Below the pieces are notes generated by a model that saw only the letters and a list, made by a program, of their open reading frames with translations, was not told the origin of the DNA and made no database searches. Below are positions 26,465 to 39,555 of a stretch of DNA of 64,000 nt, in pieces. This DNA comes from Jacaranda mimosifolia. Its lineage: Eukaryota > Streptophyta > Magnoliopsida > Lamiales > Bignoniaceae. Every line of letters starts with the position of its first letter. Within the stretch, counting starts at the first letter, position 1. Location of the stretch: contig CM032128.1 of NCBI GenBank assembly GCA_018894105.1, positions 26,497,299 to 26,561,298 of the forward strand, written 5' to 3'. The translations under genes were made by a program, and so were the position numbers.

Positions 26465-27432
26465 TTGATACTTACCCATCAATGAATTGGGTCAAGGCAA
26501 ACAAATCATTATTAAGATCTAATTTGAGTTACTTTTATCAAATTTGGAGAGTTTCAATTTAGTTTGATTACTAAATAAATCGAATTTAGAATATTTTTTG
26601 TCAAGTCAAATTCGAAATTTGATTCTGAATTGTTATTTATTTTTCAAGCGAATTCAAGTGATGATTTTTTCGAATTTTGTTTATTATGCTTTGCTCAAGA
26701 AAGGAGCTCAAATTTTAGAAACTTGAGTTTCAAATAAGAGGGTATTTCGCTAAATTTATTTAAAAGGTCTTATAAGCTCTTACATCTTATAAAAATATTT
26801 TTGAAGCTTATAAAATGCTAAATTTTTTTTTAAAAAATAATTTTTTAAAGTGTTTGGATGAAATAAGGAAATTGAATTTTATAAGATGTTAGTAATAGCA
26901 ATTTAGTAATTAATATAATTAAAATTAAGGAGGCTCGTTAAGATTTTAAAAATAAGTTAGGAACTCCTTACTTTTCTATAAAAAACTTATAAGCTCTAAA
27001 CATTTTATTTTAGGAGCCTATCAGCACTTTTTTTATAAAAATTACTAAACACTCGTTAACATCTTATAAAGTCCCAAATATCTTATATGCTCACTCCAAA
27101 ACCATATAACTCATTCGCCCTATGATATCTCTAAAAGTTAGATGATCTTTATAGGAACATTTATAAGTCTTTTATAGTTGTGCTTCTCTCTTGGCAAATT
27201 CTCCTGATATTCTTATAAAAAGCGTACACACAAATATCCAGCCCTCTATTCCGGGAAAGCACTTGAAAGATAACATCAGAACCTTGTAATTAATTTAGAT
27301 TCATGTTAATGTTACCACAATCAACTATGCATTAGAATAGTTCCAAGATAACAATCTCCAATAGTATATATACTAATATCCCATCAACTAAAATGCAGAT
27401 TAAAAGGCACAGGTATAGGAGTAGAGACTAAA
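26465..27432. other. Intergenic sequence with a possible hAT-type MITE
   Basis: Between about 26740 and 27120 the sequence has repeated CTTATAAG / ATCTTATAA motifs, GTGTTTGGATGA on one side and CTAAACACT on the other, and GGGTATTTCGC / TTCGCCCTA ends. This is the look of a common eudicot hAT MITE, but I could not define ends or a target duplication. 27125-27432 is probably the 3' flank of the next gene. Confidence 0.35.
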
Positions 27433-28319
27433 TTACTTTTCGCCTTTCTGTGACTTCTCTGCCAAGAGAGCAAAGAACTGATCCCTGCGGCTGTTATACC
27501 TCTCGCTCAAGTCATCAAATCCTTTCATTTTCTTAGGATTCTCATTCTTCTTCTCTTCTACTTCAACCATCATAGCTTCTTTTTTCCCCTTAAGCTCCTG
27601 AATCCTCAACAGCTTTTCGTCATGTTGTTTCTGCAGTGCTTCCAGCTCAGACATTGGTTTGGTTGGTTCTGCAAAGAGCATGCAGTTACAAACGAACATT
27701 AGTTCATGAAGAATATTGATTACCAACCGGATATCAATAAAACAAGAATCAATCTACGCTCTACAGCATACAAAAGAAATAAAAAGAGAACTGAAATTGA
27801 GACAGACAAATGAAATTAATATATGGAACAACTCCAGTTCTCTTCTAAATTCTTCTGCGTTTCTCCTTCTCCTCCTATTCTGAGAAGAAGTTGTACAAAA
27901 TTTGCACATAAAAAGGCTAATTTGCTTGCAGATCGAGCATCTCATTAACAAGGCGGGTGGCCTCTGTGCATCATAAATCTAGGTAGATATGGTTCCATAA
28001 ACCTGTCAGTGTCATATATACGGAATCATACTTGAAACCAGCTGGCTGAGACACTGGTCAATCATGTTTTCCTTCCATTTAACAATTTGTCATATATACT
28101 TATTTGCATTTACAACTATTCCCCATTCCCATGCATTTTACTTGTCATGGACTGAAAGCTTTAATGATCATCATAGGATTACATTAACCAATGCTTCATT
28201 CGACTGATCTTTTTTAATTCAATTATCTGTTAGCAACGCTAAAGTTTCACTGCAAATGATGGAGGGAAGTAACAAGAGAAGAAGGCACCTGGACAATCAT
28301 GCGAGCTGCCACCCTCCAT
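27433..28319 (-). CDS. Small coiled-coil protein, 88 residues, unnamed
   Basis: Two exons on the minus strand: 28319-28289 (31 nt, from ATG) and 27668-27433 (236 nt, TAA stop). The donor is CCAG|GTGCC and the acceptor TTGCAG|AACC; together they give 267 nt, exactly 89 codons including the stop. The first exon encodes MEGGSSHDCP, the second begins with the completed Glu and continues PTKPMSELEALQKQHDEK. From residue about 16 the protein is a highly charged heptad-rich helix (LEALQKQHDEKLLRIQELK, later LSERYNSRRDQFFALLAEK), i.e. a coiled coil. No signal peptide, membrane segment or catalytic domain. I do not recognise a named family; short plant proteins of this layout exist. The intron (about 620 nt) holds an unrelated 65-codon frame that I reject. 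The 5' end and promoter were not located. Confidence 0.65.
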
Positions 28320-31300
28320 GACTGCGGTTAATTCCCTACAAAAGAAGGCATTTAAACATCCATCATATGCAGTAATATTTATAGTTTTCTTCTTTTACCA
28401 TGCATATATATATATATATATATATACACACACTTCTTTTTATTCATATAATGCAGAAGATTTCTACAATTGAGCTGCATATACTGACCTTTGGTTAAAC
28501 TCTTCTTTGTGCGCTGTGCTAATGATCATTGATCCCTTAAATATAAGTGCAGATTGAAACACAAAAACAATAAAGAAATTACAGCTCCATGCATGCATGG
28601 CAAAATCTTCCTTAAGATGTGAACAAAACCAATATGGCAGGCGTACAGAGATTTGCGCGTCCAGTCCTGCACGTAAAAGATTCGATCTTCTTCCCATTGT
28701 TAACTGTCCTATGCATGCATGGGAATCAGAATATGTCGTATGAGCACTGCAGACGTACAAATGCTGAAAACTAGAGAATGTGGATGCTCTTAGAGGCCAT
28801 ATATTTGCAATGTCATGCTCTGATATGGTGAGGCCTATGGCATGTACAAATATGGCCGTTTTGGAGCTTTTAATTGGACTTTGTAAAATCAGTTGTTTGT
28901 ACCAGGGACTTGAATAATTTCTATTCCATTTGCTTGCAAAGCTGATACCAGAGGATATCTATTAGAAATCCATCAGAATAGAGGTTTGATTAATATATAT
29001 ATATATATATATATATATGGTGATCATATAGCATAATCATGTGGGGAAGCACATAGTTTAAAAGCTAAAGATTGTAATATATATCAACCGTCTTCATAAA
29101 AGAGATGCGGCTGTAGTGAAAAGACAATTATCTTGCATGTAAATATATTTGGATGGGACTAGTTATACAATAGGATTATCCAATATTGCAATCATTGTTG
29201 ATCAGTATACAGAATATACAGCCCTGCAAGAGTGTATTATTTTAGAAATTCCAACAATTTGTTTAATCGACACAAATTGTGACATGATCTTGCAGATATT
29301 TAGATTTCAATGAATGATGATGCTATATTTTTAAGTTGCTTAACTCTTAACAAATTAGTTAGCATTCACAACTTGTGAGGGCCATTCTAGCTATATAAAA
29401 AATTCTCAATTGATAATGAGATAAATAATTTTTATTTTGGAATCCGATAAATTTATGAATCGGTATAATATATATATATATATATAGGATCAAAAGTCAT
29501 TGAGTTTTGTGTTTTCTCCGGTAGGAGATTGAATAAACTTTAGTCGTGTATGTACTTGAATAATGAGTGTGACTTCATTGATATATGATCTTGTACTAGT
29601 GTGCTATATTTTCGTCTTTTGATAACTGCTTTTAATTAGAAATAATCAAATAGTTAATTCATCGCTTATATATGAATATAATATCTATAATCCACTTTGA
29701 ATATTTTAAAGTGACAAGAAACTTTTATGAAAAGAATTACTAAATGAATCGTTCTTTTGCTTTTTCATACTCAAAAAGGAAGAGAAAGAACTTTCAAGGT
29801 AGCCATAAAGTCTAAAGAAAACTTGGATGAATGGAGAACCATGTCCATTTGAGCTAAGCTACTTCCCAAGAAACATCACATGAGGCCAAAATTTTTAATT
29901 TCCCCAAGTCCTCAACTTGACAAATGAGTGTAGATTTTGTGCCTTGTGAATTGTGAGTCTTTGATTATTATTATTATTTTTTATTTTTTTTCCTGATGAA
30001 TTTGTGAATTGTGAGCCTAGTTTTCATGTCTTGGTAAAAAATTATAGTGCTACTAGCTCTAAGCCACAATTCTCCCATTCACAGGTCCGGACCCCCTTGT
30101 AATATTATAATATTATATTCTTCTATTCTCACTTTCCCCTTAAACTGTTCACAACTTTATTTTTCTTCTCTTTTCTTTTCTTTTCTTTTCTTTTTTTTTA
30201 ACAATTGATATTTGTACTGCACAATGTTAATAAAGATCCAATTTATTATTCCACGATGAATGAGGGTACAAAAATGACAATCTGATCCGCAATAATTACT
30301 GCTGAATCAAACTGATTGCGTTTAACAACTCCAGAAATGTTAACCTTTTCAACATGTACGAGCCAATCATCTTATGATTGAGTTATGATCCAATAGCATA
30401 AGTCTCTCATTTAATATAAGATGTCAAAATTTTAAATTATAACTAACTGATGTTATGCATATATTTAAATAAAATATAGAAGCGGCTCATTTTTCCAGAA
30501 TGTCACCAACGAGTTTGAATTTTTTAACTGCTGATCGGGACAAACTTAAATTTATCTATTTAGTTAGCTACCAATAATTAACATTAATAATAGACAAATT
30601 GCAAATAGGTACAAATAGGAAATCATAATCAAAACTTACATTGATGATTAGCTCCGACAAGTTAATACAAAACATAGAGCCTGGGCATGCCCTTCACGTC
30701 TTGAAACAGTAAATAAAGAAAATGACATCTTGGAATCCATAGTGGCATAAATATCTTAAATACTTGGAAAAATTAAAAAATTCGAAAAAACTAACAATTT
30801 TCTAAACTAGTGCCCATGTGTGCATGGCCCTGCCCACCTTGAAGAAACTACAAAATGAGACAGAAGAGTCCCGTAAAGTAGCCCTTAATGATGGCATGAA
30901 AGAACGCACATTTCCCTTTTTCCTCTTTCCTTTTTCCTTTTTCTCATTTTCATGTTTCCATTTTTTTTAAATTACAATTATTTACAACTTTTTCTGCTTT
31001 CTTCATGCAATGATGATTCAACCGAAGTTAAAAAGCTGTAGAGCATCAGGAGCATTTGAAACTAAAAAGAGTGACAGTAAATTCTGCTTTTTTACCTCCA
31101 CTTTCTGCTCACATTCCATCATTTCTTACCCTTGTGGGTTTCTGTATCAACCAGTTAGTTTAACTTCTGTTCCATCACTTTTTGCCCTCTTGGAGCTGCA
31201 GCTTATCCACACTAGATTCCCCTTTCATATAGCAGAATTCCTATTTCTGTTCCAATTTTTGGTTGTTGGGGGGAGGGGGGGCTGGAAGACAACCTTTTAA

Positions 31301-31879
31301 TTTACATTATAAATGATTTATACATTGATACTAGGTTGAAAGAAAAGGGGCAGAAGAAGTAAAGACACAGGTAAATTTCCATTCCATGATAGTAAAAGAG
31401 TAAACTACTAGACTTTGTTATACGTTGATATTGTTCTTTGTGGTCCATCACACTAGAGAGGGTACAAAATGAACAAAGAGATACCCCACTCCCATAAATC
31501 AGTTCATCTGTCCTTTACCCATGCATTATGTATTGCTGTAACTACTATATAGTATTGATGATGACAATAATCTTGTTGAGATCTTCCTTGCAGATCTTTT
31601 TCTCCTGTTGTGGCTGTGGTTTTTGCCATACAGCTATAGAACTTTTTAACTTCCTTGTATATGCTCTACACGAACTTTCTGCATCACCCAAAATGAAAAG
31701 GCAAACATAAGAAAGATTAATCAAAGGAACATATGGTTAACAGACTAATAAAATCTTTTCAAGAATAGTGCTCTTACCCAGCTAGGGTAAGACTATGATC
31801 AGGACCAACAGCTACATTTCAATGGCTTCTTGCCCAGAAGAAAACCTGACAGTCAACTTACAATACTAAATAAGAATTT
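28320..31879. other. Intergenic region between the two genes
   Basis: It holds the upstream region of the coiled-coil gene and the 3' flank of the CCCH gene. There are (TA)n microsatellites at about 28404-28428, 28992-29018 and 29469-29485, and a (TTTTC)n run near 30165-30190. A 98-codon minus-strand frame (28760-28464) and a 96-codon plus-strand frame (31010-31300) show no recognisable domain. No mobile element was identified. Confidence 0.5.
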
Positions 31880-34800
31880 CTATGAATGGTGAAAGTACGA
31901 AGCAGTCTTTGAATAATACATCGGCATTTGAAAGTAACATGATTTGAGGGAAGCCATGGTAAGGGGAGAACTGCTGGGCAGCACAGGAGTATCGTTAGAG
32001 GATGTAATTGTTACAGATATACCATCATCGGCTTCAGCTGAAGCCTGGTAGAAAATGGACTGCTGTTCAGCAGACAATTTTGTAGGAGAAGCAAATAGAT
32101 TATCAGGAAGGATGTGCTCCAAGCTGCAGAAGATCAGGAGGCAAAATCTTAGCAAACAGTAGAACTTTAAAAACAGTACAGGCAGATAACTCGTATTTTT
32201 ATGTTATTGTTCCACAGAGGGAGAAATCATACATATAGAAGAACACTTCCTCTAAAGAAGCATCCGGTACCTTTCGGGGAAGTCAGAGTCATGAGCATTT
32301 ACATGCTTCAGCTGATTGCCACCATCAATATTGTTATCGGTGGAAGACTTAATTCCTTCCTGCACGGACTTCTCATCAGCTGCTCCAGCTGGAGATGTAA
32401 CTGCTTCTTGGCCGTCATCCAACTCTGCAATAGTGAAGACTAGAGAGAATACAAAGGCTACTTAGACAAAATCTGATGTTAAGGTGTAAACTTGATTTCT
32501 TACATTATGAACAAATAAAAACACACTATCTACTGTGTGAACCTTCTGAATCTTCTTGATTAATGGAATCAGAAGTAGCGAGGACATGTTGATTCCTCAG
32601 CAATTGAGACTGTCTTGGGGAGGAATATGCGACGCCTGCTGGGAAGCTTTGCAGAAAATGATGATTATGGTTCTGATTTTTCAGGTCCAGTAGTTGTAAA
32701 TTCATCATCCTTCGGCCTTGAAGTTCAATTGCATGCTGCAATTCCGCCTCCTCCAATTTTCTCCTGAGCATCATCTCTCGCGGACTGAACAACATTCCAG
32801 GTCCTGCAACCCAAAGCATAAGGAGGTTCAGCTAATAAACTCACTTATTCACCGTCAAATAAGCAACTGGACAAGTATGCTTACCAAAGGGGAGATCAAA
32901 CTGTTCTCTAGAATCAATTCCAGAAGGGCTTAAACAAGCTGAATGCTCCCCCCTCTCCAAGTGTTGCTGTTGTTGTTTCCTACAAAAACCAACATCATAA
33001 GCAGGAGAAACTTAATAAAAACTAAGATGAAGAATACATAGGTCCAGATAGTACTTTTCTCGGACTTTTCCTTTCTCCTTGTAAGGTTTGACAAGTACAC
33101 GAGAATCACACACAAAATGAGGGTTCCCTTTTGCCAAAATGAGCTTAACAGTCTCCGGGTAGACAAATGTCACAAACCCAAACATTCTCTTCTGCTGATA
33201 GGGAATCCTAACATCTTGCACTGGCCCAAACATACTTCAAACCAGGTGAACAAAAGCATCATCAGTGCACATCATAGTAGCGATTTCACATCAAAGTTCA
33301 AAGCAATTTTCAATCACTTACCTGAAGTAATTAGATACATCCTCTTCCTTGAATGTACTATCAGCTGGAAATGTCAAATAAATTTGCCGAGAGCTCGAAC
33401 TTGCAGCAGCACCCAATCCCATTGGTGACAAATCACTCCTGTCAGGTCGAAACCGATTAATCACCCATGAACAATGCAGCAGCAGCCAACCCAAGATTTC
33501 ACCATATTGCAAATAAGAGACCAAATAGCACTAGTTCCATCCAAAACCTCAAGATGTTGCATCAAGAGGCATAATACATTTCATCCATAGCCATATCAAT
33601 CTAATAGGGAAAGATTTTTCATTCAAAATTGTTAAAACTACAATGTGCAATTTTTTCACAACCATGTCATATTACCAGAACATAGGGTGCCTAAATATGA
33701 ATTGAAAAGCACACACGCGATTACTATATCAACAGCAGGATAAATGAAAACCCAAAATTGTTAGCCAAGAATGATAAATAAGAGCAAAGATAAGCACAAA
33801 TTCATTTCCCAAATGCATATACACAATGCCATTAGAAACAAACAGACGAATGTATAACAAAGAAAAGCCAATAATTTCTTTTAACAAAAAGGTCAAAACT
33901 TGTACACCCAAGAACGGTCAAAATAAGAGCAAAGATAAGCACAAATTCATTTCCGAAATGAATATACACAATGCCATTAGAAACAAACATACGAATGTAC
34001 AACAAACAAAAGCCAATAATTTCTTTTAACAAAAAGGTCAAAACTTGTACACCCAAGAACGGTCAAACTTTGTGACAAGTAAAGAAATGTTAAATGTTAA
34101 TCCCTCGAAGAATTACCTCAGATTCTCATTCAGAGAATCCATGCACTTGTTGTAAGCAAAAGGATGGTGACCTCCAGAGGCCATGAGTGCGAACCTCTGG
34201 TGCTGAAGGGCCTTCATTCTCAACAATTCATCAAATCCGGAAGCAGTCTTACTTGGAGACCCCACATCAACCGCTTCAACACCACCAATATCACTGTGCA
34301 AGAACTTGCAAGTACTTCCATTCTTGCAGAACCCTCTTGCAAAGTACATGCAAGGCCTCCACAGAAACCCATTACCACCGCTCCCTTCTTCAAGATTAGA
34401 GAGAAATGCAGCATCATTCACAGAACAACTCCTCCTGTGAAATGGGTGGGGGTGAGGAGAGGGAATGCTGTTCACATCCTCACCGTAAGGGAATACCAGA
34501 GAATCACTTCTCCCACTTGGGCTCATTATTGGATCCACTACTGAGTCATCAAGAAATGGGAACTGATCTGGAACTTGATGGTGCGCCCCACCACTCAAGA
34601 ACTCATCACCAAAATCATTACCGCAATAAAAATGCAAACTTGGTGAACCTGAGCCATTATTAGTACTGTTATTAGTAACAATATTGGAACCATCGAGTAC
34701 CGCGGCATAAGAAATAGGCCTCGGACTGCTTCTTTGAAAAGGAGCTGCTGGTGAAGAAGGGTTGCTCAAATGAAAGCCATTGTTTGGTATCATGATTCTT

Positions 34801-35072
34801 GGCGAATTTTGGGGAAAAGGGTTGTTTGGCCTAATGGGATATGAAAGAGGAGTTGAAGGGTTTGTCGAAGGGCTACTTGGGAGGAGCCCCAGAGCAGCCT
34901 TTGCTTGGTTGATGTGAGACAGCAAAAGGGCTTCAGGGCTAAAAGCTAATCTTATCATCTCCTTCTCCCCTTGGTCTTGTATCAATATATAACCCATGAT
35001 TTTTGATGCGTTTTCCGGATCCAAACTTTGGATCCTTGACATCACTACTTTCGTAGCCTCATATGTATCCAT
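31880..35072 (-). CDS. CCCH zinc finger + RRM RNA-binding protein, 668 residues
   Basis: Seven exons on the minus strand: 35072-34117, 33438-33322, 33234-33055, 32979-32885, 32803-32543, 32424-32271 and 32123-31880. All introns are GT..AG, and the exons sum to 2007 nt, an exact number of codons. The start at 35072 ([10 protein letters not shown]) is the family start; an in-frame ATG 90 nt upstream would add 30 residues. Domains: an N-terminal helical region (residues 1-62, [13 protein letters not shown]), a Ser/Pro-rich linker, one CX7CX5CX3H zinc finger (Cys241, Cys249, Cys255, His259; [19 protein letters not shown]), an RRM at about 337-415 with the RNP1-like RMFGFVTF, a Gln-rich stretch, the conserved [20 protein letters not shown] block, and C-terminal [15 protein letters not shown] and [10 protein letters not shown]. 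This is the plant single-CCCH + RRM family (as in Arabidopsis C3H46/C3H53 relatives), presumed RNA-binding regulators. The last 12 residues depart from the usual family tail. Confidence 0.93.
33778..34067. repeat. 145-bp tandem duplication in intron 1 of the CCCH gene
   Basis: Two direct copies, 33778-33922 and 33923-34067, are almost identical, with only a few substitutions such as CCCAAATGC versus CCGAAATGA. The array lies within intron 1 (34116-33439), about 50 nt from the splice donor. The near identity implies a recent duplication. Confidence 0.9.
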
Positions 35073-35850
35073 GGAAAAAGAGTGTGTGTTTTTCTCAGTG
35101 ACAAGTACAAAAATTCCAGTAAGACTTCTACTGCTACAAGGGGATTTTCTTTTCCCTCTCACAAGAGAGGAATGAGTGCAAGATAGAAAGAGAGAGAGAG
35201 GGGGTAGGGTTTTAAGGAGTTGTTTTAGGACACCAAAATTTTAAAACCTTTTCAGCGAGAAAAAACAGCGAGTGATGGTAATTCTATGCATGATTTGGCC
35301 ACGATTTAACTATGTTTTGATGAGTTGGTGCTTATATTTGGATAATTATTACAATCTTATTTTTATAAATATACAAGGTATATGTGTGAGTGTGTATAGA
35401 GCTGGAGACAGGAATATCGGACACACAAGGAAAAAGGGATTTTGGTATATTTTTCAATTTTCCCCCACCCTCTCTCTCTACTTAAGACTGATGGGACGTG
35501 AAAGTTGAAAACAGTTTCATTTCTGCAGAAGGGTGGTCAAAGCTTTGGGTTGGAAGAGAGGGAGGCAATGCAGGGGGAGTGGAGGAAGGTGAAGTAAAAA
35601 ACAAATTTGCTTTGGTGGTGATGCAGAAGGAGGAAGAGGGGGTTGGAGGGAGGTGGGGGTGGGGAGGGTGGGGAGGGTCTTAAAACTTGGAACCACAACT
35701 TTTGGTGGCACTGCAGCAAGCCGCTGCAGTCTTGGGGAGAGTAAAAACTTGTTTCTTTTTCTCTCTAGAATAGAGTCAGCCTCTCTCTCTCCGTGTGTGT
35801 CTATATATCTGTATATGTTCTTTTGTTTCTCTGTATCTCTCTCTCTTGTG
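35073..35850 (-). other. Putative 5' leader of the CCCH gene
   Basis: On the minus strand this region is rich in GA/CT and CA repeats (35175-35200, 35780-35860), typical of plant leaders. It contains two overlapping upstream ORFs starting at 35719 (60 codons) and 35711 (64 codons). Their Pro/Leu/Ser-rich translations look like low-complexity readings of pyrimidine-rich DNA. The transcription start near 35850 is inferred only from the TATA box. Confidence 0.45.
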
Positions 35851-35874
35851 TGTGTGTGTGTATTGTGGGGCTGT

Positions 35875-35881
35875 CTTTATA
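35875..35881 (-). promoter_or_regulatory. Candidate TATA box of the CCCH gene
   Basis: The minus strand reads TTGTATAAAGACAG, a good plant TATA context, followed downstream by a CA/GA-rich stretch. It lies about 800 nt upstream of the start codon, implying a long leader. No experimental support. Confidence 0.4.
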
Positions 35882-36041
35882 CAATCGGACAAAACAATGC
35901 TGAGTGGGAGTGTGGATTTAAATCTGATTCAGGAAATGTTCGTATGTGCGCTGTCCATCTCATTTCGCTTAATTATGGCCGGGAAATAAGTAAGCTCTTT
36001 CGGGTTCATGGGTCGGCCGGCTTTGTTCGGTGACTTGTCAC

Positions 36042-36732
36042 TAGATCTGGCAAAAAATTATCTAAACCCACAGGCACTTAAAAAAAATCGAATAATGAGC
36101 CTTTTTTCTGTACCCAATAAAAAGCGAGTAATTTTACTTATCGTCTTATTACCAGTCGTTTTTTGGCCCAACCCGTGAGTAACCCATGAATAATTATTTA
36201 TTTTTTAATTTTTAATTTTTCTCTAATTTTTGCAACTATTTTGAAAGGTGTAACACTTTTTTTGTTAATAATATCAACAATATTTAAGTGGTGTTTAAAC
36301 TTTTAATTCAAAAAACTTTTGACATATAATAAAATTTAAATTTAAACTTCGAAATGTAATATAAATTAAATTTAATATATGTTTAAATATTTAAATTGTA
36401 GTTTTCAAACCAAAACATTTGACATGCTTTAAGATATTTGTTCAATATAATATTTGAAATTTGTAGCCTCTTTTATTAATTTTATTTAGCTAACAACTAA
36501 CATTTAAATAATATTATATAAATTTAAAAAATAATAATAATTTTTCTTCAAATAAATTAAATCAAAAAAAATTGTACGGGTACTCGTGGGTTACCCATTA
36601 CCCATAATCACGGGTAATGGATCCACTATCTCGTACCCAATAAAAAATGGATAATTTTATCCACGGGTAAATTTACGCAACTCATTCTTACCCGCTCTTG
36701 AGTTACCCGCGGGTACCCATTTGCCAGATCTA
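36042..36732. mobile_element. hAT MITE upstream of the CCCH gene
   Basis: A 691-bp element with perfect 13-bp terminal inverted repeats (TAGATCTGGCAAA) and a perfect 8-bp target duplication CTTGTCAC (36034-36041 and 36733-36740). These are hAT hallmarks. The subterminal regions carry repeated ACCCATTACCCAT / GGGTAC motifs. No transposase. It ends about 160 bp upstream of the candidate TATA box at 35881. Confidence 0.92.
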
Positions 36733-36740
36733 CTTGTCAC

Positions 36741-37619
36741 ATGAGTTTTGTTTTTAAGTTTAAATTATGCTTTATTTCTTAAAGTGAGTATTAATTTTGA
36801 GAAACTACTTGTGAGAGGGGGGGAAATTCAAAGTTGTACTATTTGGTTATGTGATTGGATTAAGTTGGTTTATGACGTGAGAATGATTTAGTTAAAATGA
36901 GTAGCACTCAGGCTGATTGCTAATATGATATGCAAATATAAAACATTGTACATATTGTTGGTCTAGTATTGTAAGTTATCTATTTTGTTATGAAATGATA
37001 TGAACATAGATTTTAGATTTGAATAAATTAAAATTAATATTTGATCGAAATTTAAAATTGAGGTTTACTAGATTTTCTGAAAGTCTTTTTAAAGTCAAAC
37101 TACTAATTAGTTAGGAATTAGTAGGTCGAGTAAATTAGTAGGCTAACTTAGATATAGAGAGTCAGTAATATGTATTCTTTTCTATCTTATACACAGGTGC
37201 ATCGAATGTTTATTAAGGTTTGAATTCACTTTTATATGTGAGGCCAATATCCCTGTACTAAGTAGCGGCTTAACGATACAAAAGAATGTATTTAGAGGTA
37301 AGTAATGACAAAAGTAAGTTCAGGTCGAGTCTTAACTGATCAAGTCGAGAGCAGATTTGTTGGGTATTTTTATAGTCCTAATCAATTATTTTTATCTATT
37401 GTCATATAACCACTTTTATGTCATTGATATTTAATTAAATCTCAACTTTACAAATTATGTTTGTTCCAAAACACTATCTTTCTCTCCAAACAATTCATTG
37501 TTAAATTTGTTTAGTTGTGAATCTCAAATTTATTCATTTGTTTTAACTTTATTTAGTTGCAAACTCCAAATCTACCCATTTATTTTGTCTAATTCATTAC
37601 TGTTTTTGATGTGGATAAT
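36741..37619. other. AT-rich intergenic sequence
   Basis: No gene, MITE ends or coding similarity could be recognised between the hAT MITE and the gypsy leader at about 37620. Confidence 0.5.
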
Positions 37620-39555
37620 TAAATCTACAAAGACAAATTAGTAAAAAAGAACTAAAAAAGTGCCCAACAAATCAAACCGATTAATTAAATAAAAAAAGAG
37701 GGTAGAGAGTTCAAAAATAATTAAGCCCATGAAGAAGGGTAACAAAACCCTAATAGGCCTAGGCTTAAGCCCATCAAAAAGAAAAAGAAAAGGAAAAAAA
37801 ATGAGGCCTAAAGAGAAATAAGACATCAAAAATCATTCGCAAAGAATCGCACTTCAAAAATCTTTGAGAGCTAAAAATCTCTCTCTACGTGTTCCAAAAA
37901 AAGTAAACCGAGACATTGTTGATTACCTGAAAGGACCTCATTCCACTTTGTGCAGCATCATTTTGGCGTCGTTTGTTGAAACTCTAAACTGTGAAGGAGG
38001 AATGTTGAAAATGCAAACAAGATCAAGAATCGTGACTTTAGCAACAAAATGGCCCCAAGGTCGAAGAACATGGAGTGTTGGTAAGAACATGGAGAGTCAC
38101 CAACATCACGCCTGGTGCTAGAGCTAGCTCTAGACGTACAACCTCTACAGATCAGACGCCCGCACAGCAACATGAGGTATTGAAAACTCTACTGAAAATG
38201 CTATTACTCAACTTGTGGCAAAAACTGTAGCCTAATATGCTGAGAAGCGTTGTCCTTAGGAGCTGCAACGATCCTCCCATCAGAGGCGGGGGACTTCGTC
38301 CTCTCATGAAAGAACTGAGTGAAGAGCTAACTCTGAGAGTGACATTACTCCTCCGCCTTTGCCCCAGTCGGTGGCACCCAATTCCTCACTTCAAGTTGAT
38401 TCCACCAAGCGCAACCCTAAAGACACCCTAAAGCCAAAAAGACAGCAGATAACTCGAGATGTAGAGCTTAGATAAATACAAGCTAACAAAATGTGAACTC
38501 CTGGAGGATTTGATCACCTGCAAAACAAGATTAAAAGACTAACCTATCAAGGATACCCTAAAGATTGTCACTAGATAATGGAGGTGACCCTTGATATGAC
38601 CATCCTAACTTAGAGTGTGGAAAACTAAAAAGATCATAACTTTAAAGAGATTGTAACGTAGAAGCAATAGTCCACTCACCAAAAATTAGCTCCTTGTACA
38701 TGCAAAGTGCATCTCGTACATTCTAACATCACCCTTAAAGAAAGAGACTTCACCAACTATAATTGAAGTAAATACCCAAAACAATTGCGTACTTGTTCAC
38801 CATTAAGAAAAGAATGGAGAGTCCTAGATGAACTATCTCAATCGCTTCGTCCAAGCAGTGCATAAGAGTCCCCACATTAGTCAGAAGCTTCTACCTAACA
38901 CCACCCAGTAGAATTTGAAGCACTTGAAATTTTGGGAGTCGCTCGCTATAAAACCTCCCTCTACTCCAAAAGAGCTATTGATGCATGCTTAAAATTATAT
39001 CAAGATTTAAGAAGCTATGGCCACTAAAGAAGCCAATAAGTGCAAAACATGTGATAAAGGAAGCAAAAATAACAAAAGGCAAGGAGACTGCGAACATAGT
39101 CTCCTTTAGGTGCTCACTGCTTATATGCCACTTACTGCTCTCAAGGAGGAGATTCCAATCGTAGCACTACAAAGTGGTCTCCTCTAATGACCTCCTTGGA
39201 AGATACCCAAAGCCTCTAAAAGGCAGAAATATGATAAAATGGTGCCACTTTCAACAGTAGATGCACTATTGAGGAGTGCAAGCACATAAAGGATTTGATC
39301 GAGAAGTAGATTCAAAGAGGACACCTCAAAAATTATGTAGCGAAAAGGCCAAACAGCTTAAAAAAGGGAACCAACAGTAGAAGGAAGTGAGGATCACTGA
39401 CGATAGCTTAATGACCGCCTTGATCCAAAGGACCAACAACATCAATGCAATTCATAGAATCTTCTCATAGATGGCGTCATCCTAATACTCTCGGGAGGAC
39501 TAGCCAGCAGAGGCTCTGCCAATGCTAAGAAGGTACCAGTGCGAGTGGCAAGGTA
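37620..39555 (+). pseudogene. Tat-type gypsy leader and gag, plus-strand fragment
   Basis: A leader similar to the one at 17850-17600 (minus) precedes a gag start region near 38020 with TKWPQGRRTWS, parallel to the N-terminal segment of the element at 17557. Near 39265-39360 the frame reads EECKHIKDLIEK, IQRGHLKNYVAKR, the C-terminal gag zinc/charged motif. Just beyond, INAIHRIF and SANAKKVPVRVAR correspond to the gag-protease linker. Coding continuity is lost to stops. It ends abruptly near 39555, where sequence of the opposite orientation begins. Confidence 0.65.
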